DNA from: Methanothermococcus sp. SCGC AD-155-C09
GTDB lineage: Archaea > AGJL01 > Methanococci > Methanococcales > Methanococcaceae
Reading direction: 5' to 3'
DNA: 40,340 nt
Assembly: GCA_019561555.1 (NCBI GenBank)
Contig: JAHEQB010000105.1
Span: forward strand, 1-40,340
Shown piece after piece: positions 1 through 10,880 of the stretch. A model generated the notes under the pieces. That model saw only the letters and a list, made by a program, of their open reading frames with translations, was not told the DNA's origin and made no database searches. Every line of letters begins with the position of its first letter. Within the stretch, counting starts at the first letter, position 1. A program made the translations under genes and the position numbers.

Positions 1-196
1 GGAGTGCTGCATCCTTCTGCTCTCTAATCTTTCTATTTAATTCTTCTTCTGATAAATGTTTTATAACCTTATAAATGCATTTTCCGCTCATGTTATTACG
101 TTGTTATATTTATAACATAAATATTTTATGTGATCATTACTTAATATATTCATGTTATTATATAAAGTATAGTTTAGATAATTATGTTCTTGACTA
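1..196 (-). mobile_element. Terminal part of an IS630-like insertion sequence; the rest lies left of the window
   Basis: Reverse complement of 1-196 matches 38576-38771 with about 6 mismatches by eye. Transposase ATG at 89-91 reads leftward (MSGKCIYKVIKHLSEEELNRKIREQKDAAL). TA at 197-198 is a candidate target duplication. Confidence 0.85.
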
Positions 197-643
197 TATT
201 TTTGATATCATATGTAATGAAGCAAGAAGATAAACGTGATTATCCCAACTTCCAGCAACCACATACTCCCCATTTGGAGTTATTGATACTGATCTAACAA
301 TACCATCTATCTTATACTCCCATAACAAATTCCCTTCTTTGTTGAAGAGGTAAACGTGATTATCCCAACTTCCAGCAACCACATACTCCCCATTTGGAGT
401 TATTGATACTGAATAAACACTACCATCTGTCTTATACTTCCATAACAACTTCCCTTCTCTGTTGAAGAGATAAACATTATAATCATCACTTCCAGCAACA
501 ATGTGTTCCCCATCTGGAGTTATAGATACTGATCTAACTCGATCATCTGTCTCATGCTTCCACAACATACTATATTCCTGAGCATGAACTACGTTAAACA
601 AACTTAGAGATAATAATAAACTTAACATTATTAATCTCTTCAT
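194..643 (-). pseudogene. Secreted WD40/PQQ-like beta-propeller repeat protein, truncated at its 3' end by the IS
   Basis: Signal-peptide-like N-terminus (MKRLIMLSLLLSLSLFNVVHA) and ~40-aa repeats (SVSITPNGEYVVAGSWDNHVYLF). The frame ends at a TAG formed at the IS boundary. Confidence 0.75.
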
Positions 644-1021
644 TATATCAACCTTAAAAACCTTTTATTTTTTAATTAATAATTTATTTTTTATTATTTA
701 TAAATATATTATTTTTTATTATTATTTTATTTTTTTTAATAATTATATTTTTTATTATTAAATTAATAATTTTTTTTTATATTGTAATAAAATATATTAA
801 TATTCCTACTAATTTAATAAATTCATAAATTAATTATATTTTATATCATTTAAAATTACTTTAATATTGTTTTTATAAATTTTTTTAAAATTAAAACATT
901 ATTTATTTATAACCTCAGAATTATAATACATATATGGAAAATAAATAATACCTGCAAAATAGTAATCTTTAAATATATCACCATCCAATATAATTAGGGT
1001 TAATTTTATGGAGGTCAATGG

Positions 1022-2059
1022 ATGACATGTACAATAGTAGTTGGTGGCCAATGGGGCGACGAAGGGAAGGGTAAAATTATTAGTTATATATGCAACAAGG
1101 ATAATCCCTATATTGTTGCAAGGGGAGGAGTAGGCCCCAATGCAGGGCATACTGTTGAAGTTGATGGTAAAAACTACGGTATAAGAATGGTGCCTACAGG
1201 GTTTCCAAATAGAGACTCCATACTTGCCATTGGAGCAGGAGTGTTAGTCGATCCAGAGGTACTTTTAAAAGAAATAGAAATGCTTAGTGACTTTAATATA
1301 AAAAATAGGATAGTGGTGGATTACAACTGTGGAATTATTGAGGAAAAACATAAGGAGATGGATAAATCAAATAGCCATCTATCTAAGGAAATAGGCTCCA
1401 CTGGAACAGGATGTGGTCCAGCAAATGTTGATAGAGCCATGAGAACATTAAAACTTGCCAAGGATATTGAAGTATTAAAGGAATACTTGGGAGATGTATC
1501 CAACCTAGTAAATGAGACCTTAGAGGAGGGCAATAAAAATATTGTAATTGAAGGAACCCAGGGTACCTTACTATCCCTATACTATGGAAGTTATCCTTAT
1601 GTTACCTCAAAGGATACAACGGCTTCATCATTTGCAGCCGATGTTGGAGTGGGACCTACAAAGATTGATGAGGTTATAGTGGTATTTAAATCATATCCTA
1701 CGAGGGTAGGAGAGGGGCCCTTCCCAACTGAAATGTCCCTTGAAGAGGCAGAGAGATTAAATCTTGTAGAGTATGGAACAGTTACTGGGCGAAGGAGAAG
1801 AATAGGTTATTTTGATTATAATTTGGCAAAGAGGGCCTGTAGATTAAATGGTGCTACCCAGATGGCCCTAACTTGCTTAGATAAGTATGACAGTGAATGT
1901 TATGGTGTTACCAATTATGAGGACTTAAGTGAAAAAGGGAAGAGATTTATCAAAGAAATTGAAGAGAGGGTTGGAGTGCCTGTTACCCTTATATCCACAG
2001 GTCCAGAGTTACATCAAACTATTGATTTACGGAAGGAATATGGTATTAAGGATGAATGA
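1022..2059 (+). CDS. purA: Adenylosuccinate synthetase, short archaeal form
   Basis: [11 protein letters not shown] near the N-terminus, [29 protein letters not shown]; upstream GGAGGT RBS. Confidence 0.95.
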   Translation: MTCTIVVGGQWGDEGKGKIISYICNKDNPYIVARGGVGPNAGHTVEVDGKNYGIRMVPTGFPNRDSILAIGAGVLVDPEVLLKEIEMLSDFNIKNRIVVDYNCGIIEEKHKEMDKSNSHLSKEIGSTGTGCGPANVDRAMRTLKLAKDIEVLKEYLGDVSNLVNETLEEGNKNIVIEGTQGTLLSLYYGSYPYVTSKDTTASSFAADVGVGPTKIDEVIVVFKSYPTRVGEGPFPTEMSLEEAERLNLVEYGTVTGRRRRIGYFDYNLAKRACRLNGATQMALTCLDKYDSECYGVTNYEDLSEKGKRFIKEIEERVGVPVTLISTGPELHQTIDLRKEYGIKDE

Positions 2060-2866
2060 TAGTGAAAACATAAAATTATGGAATTATAAAATAATAAAAA
2101 TAGAAAATTAAAAATTTTTATAATATTTTATTGTTATATTTCTTTTTTTAATTTTTTTATATTTGATTAAAATATTTTTTTATATTTTTTTATTGGATCA
2201 AATAAAAATAATTGTTATTGTAATAAGAAAATAAAATAGTTAAAAAAATAATAAAAATCTTTAAAAAACATAATAAAATTAAAGGAACAATAAAAAATAT
2301 AGAATAAAATATAAAATTATTTCTTAAAAAAGTTACCATATTATGGGTAAAAATAAATAAAAAGGATAAAAAGAAGGAATAAAAAAAATAAAAATAAAAA
2401 AAAGAAAATTATAAATAGCAAAACACCTAAGGATATGGATTGGAAGATAAAAATCCATAAAAAGACATAAAATTCCTCAAAAGGCTTTAAATATAGGACA
2501 TTCCTATAGGGTAAGGAGCATTAAAAAATAGTAAAGTTATAAGAGTTATAAAACCAGGCATTATATCCAAGAAAATGGAAAAAGAACCATAAATATTTAA
2601 TTATATTCAAAATATAATAATGAAAAAAACCCTAAATCACAGAAGAGATCACTACTTACGTTAAAATAAAATAAAGAATACTCTTGAATAAAAATTTAGA
2701 AAAGATTAACTTTAAAGATTAATCAATAAAGTTCATACACCTAAGAAATGTTTTAAAATTCTTAGAAGAGATTTGAAGTTATGTACAGATTATAAAAATA
2801 ATTCAAAAAAATAATTAAAAAGTAATAATAAGAAATAATTAAAAAATAAGAAAAGGAGGAGATTAT

Positions 2867-4483
2867 TTGCACTGGACTGATGCAATGGCCAAAAAAATAA
2901 TTAAAAAAAGAGAAAAGCAGAATCCTGAAAAATATCTTGTGGCCTGTGGAATTACTCCCTCGGGACATATCCACATAGGCAATGCAAGGGAGACCATCAC
3001 TGCAGATGGGCTTTACAAGGGCCTTTTAAATTGCAATGTTAATTCTGAACTTATATTTATAGCCGATACCTATGACCCCCTTAGAAAGGTTTATCCCTTT
3101 TTACCTGAAAGTTATGAAAAGTATGTTGGTATGCCCTTAAGTGAAATCCCCTGCCCTGAGGGATGTTGTAAAAACTATTCTGATCACTTTTTAAATCCCT
3201 TTTTAAATAGTTTAAAGGATTTAGGTATTGAATTAACCCTTTATAAGGCCGATGAATGCTATAAAGATGGACTATATGATGAGGCTATAGTACTTGCACT
3301 TGAAAACAGAGAAAAAATAAGGGATATATTAAATAAATACAGGAAAGATCCCCTTAATGAGGATTGGTATCCATTAAATATACTATGTGAAAGTTGTGGT
3401 AAATTGAACACCACAGAGGTAATAAATTACAATCCTGAAGAAAAAACAGTGGATTATAGGTGCTCCTGTGGGCATAGTAATACGGTGGAGCCATTTAAGG
3501 GCAGGGGTAAATTACCCTGGAGAGTAGATTGGCCAGCAAGATGGAGTTTATTTAAAGTAGTGGCAGAACCTATGGGCAAGGATCATGGGACCTCAGGGGG
3601 CTCATATGATACAGGGGTGAAAATAGCCAGGGCAGTTTATAATTATCAGGCCCCTGAAAAGATAATCTATGAATGGATACAATTAAAAATAGGAGAAAAA
3701 TCAGTGCCAATGTCCTCCTCATCTGGAGTGGTATTTGCAGTTAAGGATTGGACAAAAATATGCCATCCTGAAGTTCTAAGGTATTTACTTTTGAGAAGTA
3801 AGCCCTCAAAGCATATTGATTTTGATTTAAAAACAATACCCAATCTTGTAGAGGACTATGATGAATTGGAGAGAAATTACTTTGAATTAATAGATAAAAT
3901 GAATAATGGCCAGGAGTTAAATGAAAATGAAAGGGATAAAATAAGACTTTATGAGATTTCAACTCCCAAAATACCAGATAAATTACCTTTACAGATACCC
4001 TATAGGTTCTGTGTTGTAATCTCTCAAATAGCCTACAATACTGAGAAGAATGAAATAGATATGGATAGAGTATTGGAGATCCTAAGGAGAAATAATTATG
4101 GGGATATTGATAAAATAGATAAACAGGATTTTGAGAGATTAAAAGATAGATTGTATATGGCAAGAAATTGGGCCCTAAATTATGGAGAGGTATTAACCAT
4201 AATAGATCTTAAGGAGGCCATTGAGGAATACAATAAATTAAATGAAAGGCAGAAAGAATGGATAAATTTATTTAAAGAAAGATTAAAGGAAATAGAATTC
4301 CAGGGAATAGATCTACATGAATCAATATACAACAGTGCAAAGGAGATAGGATTAAATCCAAAGGAGGCCTTTTTAGCATCCTATAGGATATTCCTTGGAA
4401 AGAATTATGGACCTAAGTTAGGAAGTTTTTTATCTTCCCTTGATAGAGATTTTGTAATTGATAGGTATTCATTAAGGAGATAA
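2867..4483 (+). CDS. lysS: Lysyl-tRNA synthetase, class I; TTG start
   Basis: [10 protein letters not shown] start, [15 protein letters not shown] (HIGH-like) and PMSSSSG (KMSKS-like) motifs; strong RBS AAGGAGGAG. Confidence 0.93.
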   Translation: MHWTDAMAKKIIKKREKQNPEKYLVACGITPSGHIHIGNARETITADGLYKGLLNCNVNSELIFIADTYDPLRKVYPFLPESYEKYVGMPLSEIPCPEGCCKNYSDHFLNPFLNSLKDLGIELTLYKADECYKDGLYDEAIVLALENREKIRDILNKYRKDPLNEDWYPLNILCESCGKLNTTEVINYNPEEKTVDYRCSCGHSNTVEPFKGRGKLPWRVDWPARWSLFKVVAEPMGKDHGTSGGSYDTGVKIARAVYNYQAPEKIIYEWIQLKIGEKSVPMSSSSGVVFAVKDWTKICHPEVLRYLLLRSKPSKHIDFDLKTIPNLVEDYDELERNYFELIDKMNNGQELNENERDKIRLYEISTPKIPDKLPLQIPYRFCVVISQIAYNTEKNEIDMDRVLEILRRNNYGDIDKIDKQDFERLKDRLYMARNWALNYGEVLTIIDLKEAIEEYNKLNERQKEWINLFKERLKEIEFQGIDLHESIYNSAKEIGLNPKEAFLASYRIFLGKNYGPKLGSFLSSLDRDFVIDRYSLRR

Positions 4484-4639
4484 TAAATAATTATGATAAA
4501 TAAAGAAGATTAATATACTAAATCCATAAAAAAATAAAATAATTAAAAAAATATTAAAATAATAAAAAATAATTTAAAAAATTAAAATTAAAGGATAGTT
4601 AAGATAAAAATAAAATAATAAAGGGTTTTAAAATAAAAA

Positions 4640-4951
4640 ACAAAAATAAAATTAATCTAAATTCTAAGATATAAAAGAAAAAATAAATATTTAAAAAGAT
4701 AAAAGAAAAGTAAGTATTTAAGTAAATACTTAAGAAGTAGAAATCCCATACTACTTAAGGATATGAGAGAAAGCAGATACTTAAAAAGTAGAATCCCCTA
4801 CCACCATCTCCCTCCCTACAATCCAAGTACTGGACGTGCAGAGTAAATTCTTTAAGTATTAGATTACTATATTATAATAAGTTTAAATGTTGCATGTTTA
4901 TTATAATTTTTATGTTGTAATTATAAGTTTAAAATATTATGTATTTAACTA
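4640..4951 (+). repeat. IS630-derived MITE-like element, copy A (right TIR retained)
   Basis: AAATACTTAAGAAGTAGAAATCCCATACTAC.., second AAGTAGAATCCCCTACC.., AAGTACTGG core, ..TTTAAGTATTAGATTACTA.., ending AATTATAAGTTTAAAATATTATGTATTTAACTA then TA. Confidence 0.55.
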
Positions 4952-5010
4952 TAATAATAATTAATAATAATTTTTTTTATTTTAAATTTTTTATAATCTT
5001 TGGTGAAAAT

Positions 5011-5796
5011 ATGATTGAAATTATATCCTATCAGGAGATTAAGGGGAATAATGAGAATATTGTAAAGGAGGAATTTGAAAAGTTAGTAAATGATATTAAA
5101 AGTAAATATAAATGTGATATTCTATCTGTTGAAGAGGATTTAGAAGATGATCTCTATACCATAGTTACAGAGTTAAAAATATCATTTAATTCCTTTTTAG
5201 AGTATATAAAATTCCCTTTAAACTATTCTGCTGATTTGGATGTTATAGAACCCCCTAAATTAAAAGTTGATCCTAAGGAGTTTGGGGAGGCCCTGGCCCA
5301 TATAATAACCTTTTTTAAGAATTTTTATGAGAGATACAATGTGGCCTTCAATATACCCATAAATGAAAACATAACCATTAATTTAGAGGATTATAAAAAG
5401 GGAAAATATGATGAGGATGAATTATTTGCATTTGAGGAAGAGGAGGGCCTTATAAAAGCAAAGGCAGTTTTTGAGGGATATGGTACCTCTGAGGAAGAGG
5501 TAATTAAAAGGATACTCCTATCCCTTGAAGATAATGTAATTATAAATAAGGTTATTACAAAGGAGTTAGAAAAAGAGGAGCCCTATAAAAATGTGGGATT
5601 TTATGGCCTTATTGCCCTAGAATTATTTTGTAAGCCCTTGGATATTATAGAAATTGCCTATAAATTTTTACCTGTTGTGGTATCTATAAAAAGTGAAAGT
5701 ATAGAACTTGATAGTTTAGAACTTCAGGATATTGGCAATGAATTAGGGGGAGTGATTTTTGAACTTACCCACAAAGTAGTTATGGGGAGGTTGTAA
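5011..5796 (+). CDS. Conserved hypothetical protein upstream of korB
   Basis: ORF track gives 4939; the ATG at 5011 after TGGTGAAAAT is the more likely start (MIEIISYQEIKGNNENIV). No family recognised. Confidence 0.65.
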   Translation: MIEIISYQEIKGNNENIVKEEFEKLVNDIKSKYKCDILSVEEDLEDDLYTIVTELKISFNSFLEYIKFPLNYSADLDVIEPPKLKVDPKEFGEALAHIITFFKNFYERYNVAFNIPINENITINLEDYKKGKYDEDELFAFEEEEGLIKAKAVFEGYGTSEEEVIKRILLSLEDNVIINKVITKELEKEEPYKNVGFYGLIALELFCKPLDIIEIAYKFLPVVVSIKSESIELDSLELQDIGNELGGVIFELTHKVVMGRL

Positions 5797-5972
5797 TTAT
5801 ATTAATTTTAATAAAATAGGGCTAAAATTATATATAGTATTAATTCTATAATTTTAAATATCAATAAATGTTGTAATTATAAGTATATTCTATTATTTAC
5901 ATCTTTTTTAGATATATCTATTAGTCAGTACCATTCATTATATTTTTATATATCATATGATGAGGTGAGTAA

Positions 5973-6785
5973 ATGCATCCAGCATTAAAATATATGAGAG
6001 AGGACAGACTTCCCCATATTTTCTGTTCAGGATGTGGAAATGGCATAGTATTAAACTGTTTTACTAATGCAATTGATAAATTAAACATTAAACCTGAGGA
6101 CTATATTGCCACATCAGGTATAGGATGTTCCTCCAGAATACCTGGTTATTTATATTGTGATTCACTTCATACAACCCATGGAAGGCCAATAGCATTTGCT
6201 ACAGGAATAAAAACAGTTCTTCATGATAAAAAGGTTGTTGTATTTACAGGAGATGGAGATTTGTCGGCAATAGGTGGGAATCACTTCATACATGGCTGTA
6301 GGCGAAATATAGATATTACAGTTATTTGTGTAAATAATCATATATATGGAATGACAGGAGGACAGGTTTCACCAACTACCCCCCATGAGAAAAAGGCCAC
6401 TACAGCCCCCTATGGTAATATAGAAAATACCATGGATCTATGTGAGTTAGCCATTGCAGCAGGGGCAACCTATGTGGCTAGGTGGACTACAGCCCATCCT
6501 ATACAACTATCAAACAGTATAAGGAAGGGACTTTCTAAAAAGGGATTCTCCTTTATTGAGGTAATTGCCCAATGCCATACTTACTATGGTAGATTCAATA
6601 TTTCAAGGAATCCAGTGGATATGATGAGATTATTCAAGGAAATCACCATAAATATTAAAAAGGCCAAAGACTTGCCCAAAGAGGAGTTAAACAATAAAAT
6701 AATAATAGGGGAACTTTTAAACACTGAAAAACCAGAATTCACTGAAGGCTTAAGATCCTTACATAAAATAGTAGATAAACAATAA
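5973..6785 (+). CDS. korB: 2-oxoglutarate (2-oxoacid) ferredoxin oxidoreductase, beta subunit
   Basis: CSGCGNGIVL, GIGCSSR, GDGDLSAIGGNHFIHGCRRN TPP-binding motif, NNHIYGMTGGQ. Confidence 0.92.
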   Translation: MHPALKYMREDRLPHIFCSGCGNGIVLNCFTNAIDKLNIKPEDYIATSGIGCSSRIPGYLYCDSLHTTHGRPIAFATGIKTVLHDKKVVVFTGDGDLSAIGGNHFIHGCRRNIDITVICVNNHIYGMTGGQVSPTTPHEKKATTAPYGNIENTMDLCELAIAAGATYVARWTTAHPIQLSNSIRKGLSKKGFSFIEVIAQCHTYYGRFNISRNPVDMMRLFKEITINIKKAKDLPKEELNNKIIIGELLNTEKPEFTEGLRSLHKIVDKQ

Positions 6786-6803
6786 TAAGATTTAGGTGAA
6801 ATT

Positions 6804-7343
6804 ATGAGAAAAGAGTTTAGAATATCTGGTTTTGGAGGCCAGGGGATTGTTTTATCTGGTGTAATCTTAGGTAGAAGTGCGGCTATTTATGATAATAAAA
6901 ATGCAGTACAAACCCAATCCTATGGACCTGAAGCAAGGGGTGGGGCAAGTAGATCTGAGGTTGTAATTTCCGAGGATATTATAGATTTTCCAAAGGTTAT
7001 AAAGCCTGATGTATTGGTTTGTATGTCTCAGCCAGCCTTTGATTCCTATGGTGGGGATATTAAGGATCAGGGGGTAGTTATTGTAGATAGGGACTTAGTT
7101 ACAGTACCAGAGGGTTATAAAGAGAAATACAATGTTAAAGTATATGAAATCCCATTTACTGAGATTGCCTATAAGGAGATAGGGTTAAAGATTGTGGCCA
7201 ATATTGTAATGTTAGGATCCCTTACAAAAATAACCAATATAGTGTCCAAGGAAGCCATGGAAAAGGCAATATTGGACAGTGTGCCTAAGGGTACTGGAGA
7301 AAAGAACATATTGGCCTTTGAAAAGGGATATAATTATATTTAA
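6804..7343 (+). CDS. korG: 2-oxoglutarate (2-oxoacid) ferredoxin oxidoreductase, gamma subunit
   Basis: FRISGFGGQGIVLSGVILG, QTQSYGPEARGGASRSEVVIS; follows korB by 18 bp. Confidence 0.92.
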   Translation: MRKEFRISGFGGQGIVLSGVILGRSAAIYDNKNAVQTQSYGPEARGGASRSEVVISEDIIDFPKVIKPDVLVCMSQPAFDSYGGDIKDQGVVIVDRDLVTVPEGYKEKYNVKVYEIPFTEIAYKEIGLKIVANIVMLGSLTKITNIVSKEAMEKAILDSVPKGTGEKNILAFEKGYNYI

Positions 7344-7439
7344 TAATTAAAAATTATAATTAAAATTCATTATTTTTAAAAATTAATTATAAAGAACAAT
7401 TGCCCTACCCCACATAAAATAAACATTATATATAACAAT

Positions 7440-7917
7440 GGCACTGATAAGTTAAGAAGTTATCAAGGAGAACTATCAAATTAATGACCTCCAGAGATTA
7501 TAGAATGCTACAAAGCTCTCTAACTATATGGCTAAATATTCTTTGATATCAACATCTATAGCACTTCAGACAAAGACCTGAGTGTTCCAATCTCTGTTTT
7601 TTCATCAATGGCTATAGGTCTTCTATCCCTTTTTTCAGGAGGTTTAATAACCTCTTTTATTTTGTGATGGTATGTTCTTACAGACTCATAACTTATTTCT
7701 TGGAAACAGGATATAAACTCATCCTTTTTCTGAGAGAAGTCCCTAAGTAATACAATAATGCTTTAAGCACTTTTAATTTAATATCTTTTTTATTTCTCTT
7801 GAAGATTTTTCTAATTTTTACTTCATGTAACAAATATTCTAATTGTGATCTTATAGGTTATAGTTATATTTACTATTAGATATATTTTTTAGTATCTATC
7901 TTATCTTGACAGTGCCC
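7440..7917 (-). mobile_element. Decayed, internally deleted IS remnant with IS6/IS240-like transposase fragments
   Basis: Imperfect terminal repeats GGCACTGATAAGTTAAGA / GGCACTGTCAAGATAAGA. Minus-strand fragments EFISCFQEISYESVRTYHHKIKEVI..PPEKRDRRPIAIDE..IDVDIKEYLAI and a tail ESFVAFYNLWRSLI. Confidence 0.6.
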
Positions 7918-8145
7918 ATTTGCATATAACAAAAAAGACAAAATATTAATAAAAAAGGATACTTAAGTTCTATTTTATAAGTATAACATATATTCCTTTA
8001 AAGGATTTCTATTTATTCTATGAGTACTTAGAGTATTAGAGGGATAATGTTAGGGTTTTAATTTTTATGTTTTTATTTTCACTATTTTTTAGGTATATAT
8101 TTTATTTTCTATTTTTTAATGTATTTATTCTTTTTTAGTAAATTA

Positions 8146-9318
8146 TTATTCGATATTTTGTATAACCTTGTTATATACATCAATGGTATTATGGGCTATT
8201 GCCTCCCAACTGTACTTATTATAAACATCCTTTTTTGCATTATTTACAATCCATTCTCTAAATCCTTCATCTGATAAAACCCTATTAACTCCCCATGCAA
8301 TGGAATCAGGATTATGAGGATATACTGTAACCCCATTGTACTCATGATGTATTATCTCCTTTAATCCACCTACGGCACTTGCAACAACAGGGCTCCCTGC
8401 AGCCATGGCCTCTAAGGCAACTATGCCAAAGGGTTCATATATAGAGGGAATTACAGTTAAATCAGAGGATTTATAAAGTTTTTTAAGCATTTGCCCACTG
8501 ATAAATCCTAAGAATATTATTTTATCCCTGCAACCCAATTGAAATGCTAAATCCTCCAAATATCCTCTCATATCTCCAGAACCTGCTATAACTACCTTGG
8601 AATTGGGATGGTTTTTAATTATATCTGGCACAGCCCTTATAAGATACTCCACTCCCTTCTGATAAACTAACCTTCCAACAAAGAGTATCATTTTTTCATG
8701 GGGCTGTATTCCAATACTTAATTTGAAATTATTTTTCTCCTGTTCATCCATTGGGATATCAAATTCCTCTGGATTTATGCCATTGTATATTACATTTACC
8801 TTATCCCATGGCACATTAAATATTGAGCATATCTCCTCCTTTGTGGAATTACTTACAGTTATTAGGGCATGGGATTCATAGGTACTCCACCACTCCAAAT
8901 CATTTATTACCTTGGAATCCTCAGAATGGATACCACCACATCTTCCCATTTCTGTACTATGTATAGATTGAATATAGGGTTTATTGAGGAGATGCTTTAT
9001 ACTACTACCAACAGAGTGAGTCATCCAATCATGGCAATGTATAACATCATAATTATCTATTCCCAATAACCCCAATTTTTTTTTCATGGCATTCTCCATA
9101 AGTAAGGCCCATGTTAAAAAGTGCCCATGTTTTATAGGCCTTACCCTATGTATATTTACCCCATTTACATTTTCATATTCAGGTAATTCATAACCAACTG
9201 TGATTATATCCACATCATGTCCAATTTTAACAAGTGCTTCAGCAAGTCCTTTGCAATGGACTGATAATCCTCCCACCATTATTGGAGGATATTCCCAAGT
9301 AATCATGGCTATTTTCAC
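8146..9318 (-). CDS. GT4-family glycosyltransferase / glycogen synthase-like
   Basis: MKIAMITWEYPPIMVGGLSVHCKGLAEAL; VGRLVYQKGVEYLIRA; PSIYEPFGIVALEAMAAGSPVVAS. Confidence 0.88.
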   Translation of the reverse strand: MKIAMITWEYPPIMVGGLSVHCKGLAEALVKIGHDVDIITVGYELPEYENVNGVNIHRVRPIKHGHFLTWALLMENAMKKKLGLLGIDNYDVIHCHDWMTHSVGSSIKHLLNKPYIQSIHSTEMGRCGGIHSEDSKVINDLEWWSTYESHALITVSNSTKEEICSIFNVPWDKVNVIYNGINPEEFDIPMDEQEKNNFKLSIGIQPHEKMILFVGRLVYQKGVEYLIRAVPDIIKNHPNSKVVIAGSGDMRGYLEDLAFQLGCRDKIIFLGFISGQMLKKLYKSSDLTVIPSIYEPFGIVALEAMAAGSPVVASAVGGLKEIIHHEYNGVTVYPHNPDSIAWGVNRVLSDEGFREWIVNNAKKDVYNKYSWEAIAHNTIDVYNKVIQNIE

Positions 9319-9461
9319 GTTGTCCCTTTAATTATTTTTATATTTATTTTTATAATTATTATTTTTTTATTTTTTTTACATTATTCCCTACTTTCAATGT
9401 TCAATTTATTATTTATTATTATTTATATTTATTGCTATTTTACCATATAACATATTTATTA

Positions 9462-10274
9462 TTATTTATTCCTATGCCTGTAAATCTGTTTTATCAATAG
9501 TGAAGCAAAGGAGGCTGCACCAAAGCCATTATCTATATTTACCACAGTTAAACCTGGGGCACAGGAGGTTAGCATGGAGTATAATGCAGATTTTCCCCCC
9601 TTTCCCACTCCATAGCCCACAGATACAGGAACCCCAATTACAGGAATATCCACCAAACTGGATACTACAGAGGGAAGTGCCCCCTCCATACCAGCAATTA
9701 CTATGATACAACCTACTTCTTCCCTTATCATTTTCTTTAATGGATTAAAAAGGCGATGTATTCCAGCAATACCTACATCATAGGAGCATATAACCTCACA
9801 ACCTAAGAACTCCCCAGTGACTTTTACCTCCTCTGCAATGGGAATATCACTTGTACCTGCTGCTAAGAGGCCTATCTTTCCATACTTTATTGTATTATAG
9901 TCCTTCTTTTTAAGTACTATTGTCTGGGCCCTATGGTTTATTATAAACTCATAATCTTGAATATTTAACTTATTTATTAAATCATCCTTTTTCTTTTCTA
10001 ATTCTAAAATATGCTCCCTTTTAACCTTTGTGGCAAGGGCAATATTATTTCTCTCTGCAGATTTTTTCAATGCTAAGATTATATCCTCAAAATCCTTATT
10101 TTTGGCATAAACTACCTCTGGAATGCCTGATCTTATTTCCCGATATATATCCATTTTTATTTTATTTTCAATTTCTTCAATTTGATATACCTTTAAAAGG
10201 GTTTCTGCCTCTTCAATTGAAATATTATTCTCTACAAGGTCCTTTAATATTTTTTTTAAAGTTTTTTTTCCCAT
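9462..10274 (-). CDS. larB: LarB-like protein (PurE-like carboxylase of nickel-pincer cofactor biosynthesis)
   Basis: GKIGLLAAGTSDIPIAEEV, CSYDVGIAGIHRL, IIVIAGMEGALPSVVSSLVDIPVIGVPVSVGYG. Confidence 0.85.
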   Translation of the reverse strand: MGKKTLKKILKDLVENNISIEEAETLLKVYQIEEIENKIKMDIYREIRSGIPEVVYAKNKDFEDIILALKKSAERNNIALATKVKREHILELEKKKDDLINKLNIQDYEFIINHRAQTIVLKKKDYNTIKYGKIGLLAAGTSDIPIAEEVKVTGEFLGCEVICSYDVGIAGIHRLFNPLKKMIREEVGCIIVIAGMEGALPSVVSSLVDIPVIGVPVSVGYGVGKGGKSALYSMLTSCAPGLTVVNIDNGFGAASFASLLIKQIYRHRNK

Positions 10275-10880
10275 TAATATCTCCCTTTAAATATGGTAGT
10301 CAAGCATTATTTTAAACTTAATTATGAAATAAAAGTAATAAAAATATAATAATAAAAAAATATAATTCTAATAATTACAAGAAATGCTCTAATTCCTTCT
10401 ACCTTAGGTTAATATGGCTATATAATTAATCCTGCCAAGGATTCTGCCTGCTCTCTCATGTGCTTAGGATTATAAGGATGGTAAGAAAAAACCCTATTTT
10501 TTATTATTTATTCCGTTTTAGATATTTAAAATCTTGGATTTTTCTATTTTATGATTATTTTTCTTTTAATTAATAATTTTTTTATTTTTTTTAATTATTT
10601 TTAAATTTTTTTTATTTTTTATTAATATTATATGTTATTTTATTATTAATTTTTTAATAATTATTGTTCATTTATTACATTCTTAAAATCAAGTTTTTTA
10701 TACATTGCAATAGTTTTATTTAAAACTAAATATATAATTAGGAATATATATTAAACCATTATTAATTTAAATTATCAATAACTTTTTATCCTGTTTATTT
10801 ATATTATTTATTAAGGTAATAAAACTAATAAAAATTATTAAATTAATAAAATTAAACCCAAGATAAAAAAAGGTGAAATT

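Noticed and set aside
899-1150. 83-aa minus-strand ORF overlapping the purA start
   Set aside because: Overlaps purA N-terminal codons and its RBS; no coding evidence.
3741-4163. 140-aa ORF antisense to lysS
   Set aside because: Shadow ORF with no recognisable motif.
10555-10660. Long T-rich tracts (also 14090-14180, 21180-21250) and A-rich tracts (2210-2400, 12110-12210) as special elements
   Set aside because: Common in intergenic DNA of very AT-rich methanogens; some fall within or next to MITE flanks, but there is no distinct pattern.
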